Positions 63,947 through 64,000 of a stretch of DNA of 64,000 bases are shown here, one piece after another (within the stretch, counting starts at the first letter, position 1; every line of letters begins with the position of its first letter). The DNA is from Parabacteroides faecis (GTDB taxonomy: Bacteria; Bacteroidota; Bacteroidia; Bacteroidales; Tannerellaceae): contig NZ_BMPB01000003.1 in NCBI RefSeq assembly GCF_014647375.1, positions 248,001 to 312,000 on the forward strand, written 5' to 3'. Made by a program: the position numbers and the translations under genes. Below the pieces are notes generated by a model, which saw only the letters and a program-made list of their open reading frames with translations, was not told the origin of the DNA and did no database searches.

Positions 63947-63964
63947 TGCGTTTTCTTTTGACTG

Positions 63965-63972
63965 TAAAGCTA
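63965..63972 (-). promoter_or_regulatory. Candidate -7 box of the cas operon
   Basis: TAGCTTTA on the minus strand, one change from TAnnTTTG, about 20 bp before the cas6 start codon. No clear TTG at -33 is visible before the window ends. Confidence 0.3.
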
Positions 63973-64000
63973 AGTAATTAACATACCCGATATCCTAAAT

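Overview
The window looks like a chromosome segment of a gut Bacteroidales bacterium, most likely Parabacteroides or a close Bacteroides relative. The reasons are two SusC/SusD pairs, promoters of the TTG-N19-TAnnTTTG type, A-rich start regions with little Shine-Dalgarno signal, DUF4248 and DUF4136 proteins, a Bacteroidetes HU-type protein and a Bacteroidetes-style capsule locus. The genus is inference; no rRNA or tRNA gene was seen.

Layout. (1) 1-3900: a plus-strand operon with the end of inositol-3-phosphate synthase, a sugar-nucleotidyltransferase-like protein, an ATP-grasp protein, a CDP-alcohol phosphatidyltransferase and a HAD phosphatase, probably an inositol-phosphate/inositol-lipid pathway. 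(2) 3982-5467: a lipoprotein phosphoesterase and a small outer-membrane protein. (3) 5620-20000: a very AT-rich capsule biosynthesis operon (initiating WecA-like transferase, aldolase-like enzyme plus CMP-sugar synthetase, flippase, GT52-like transferase, several GT4/GT8 enzymes, EpsG-type polymerase, WecB). It is preceded by a promoter lying between inverted repeats and pointing away from the operon. (4) 20181-26251: an accessory block (HU-like protein, glucosaminidase, small membrane proteins, DUF4248, winged-helix protein, DnaB-type helicase, primase) with several broken reading frames, followed by a palindromic non-coding element (26277-26730). (5) 26757-34407: capsule assembly and export genes (Wzi, lipoprotein, SLBB/Wza-like, Wzz-like) translationally coupled to a helicase with helicase-associated repeats. 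(6) 34484-48282 and 48395-53103, minus strand: outer-membrane proteins and two polysaccharide-utilisation units (SusC/SusD/GH106-like and SusC/SusD/GH2 mannosidase-like). Each susC is preceded by a perfect 19-20 bp inverted repeat bracketing a 158-207 bp segment. (7) 53486-64000: a complete type I-B CRISPR-Cas system, with a 26-repeat array, leader, and cas2, cas1, cas4, cas3, cas5, cas7, cas8b, cas6.

How it fits together. Regions 3 and 5 supply the biosynthetic and export halves of one Wzx/Wzy capsule. Three separate surface loci (capsule, PUL 1, PUL 2) carry the architecture of invertible-promoter switches: by sequence the capsule promoter is in the OFF orientation and the PUL 2 promoter is ON. 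The two PUL repeats share a dyad core, GTTCT-N3-ARGAC, which suggests one recombinase acting on both; no recombinase gene lies in the window. The CRISPR locus is compact and looks functional: a consensus promoter abuts the first repeat and a strong terminator follows the degenerate last repeat.
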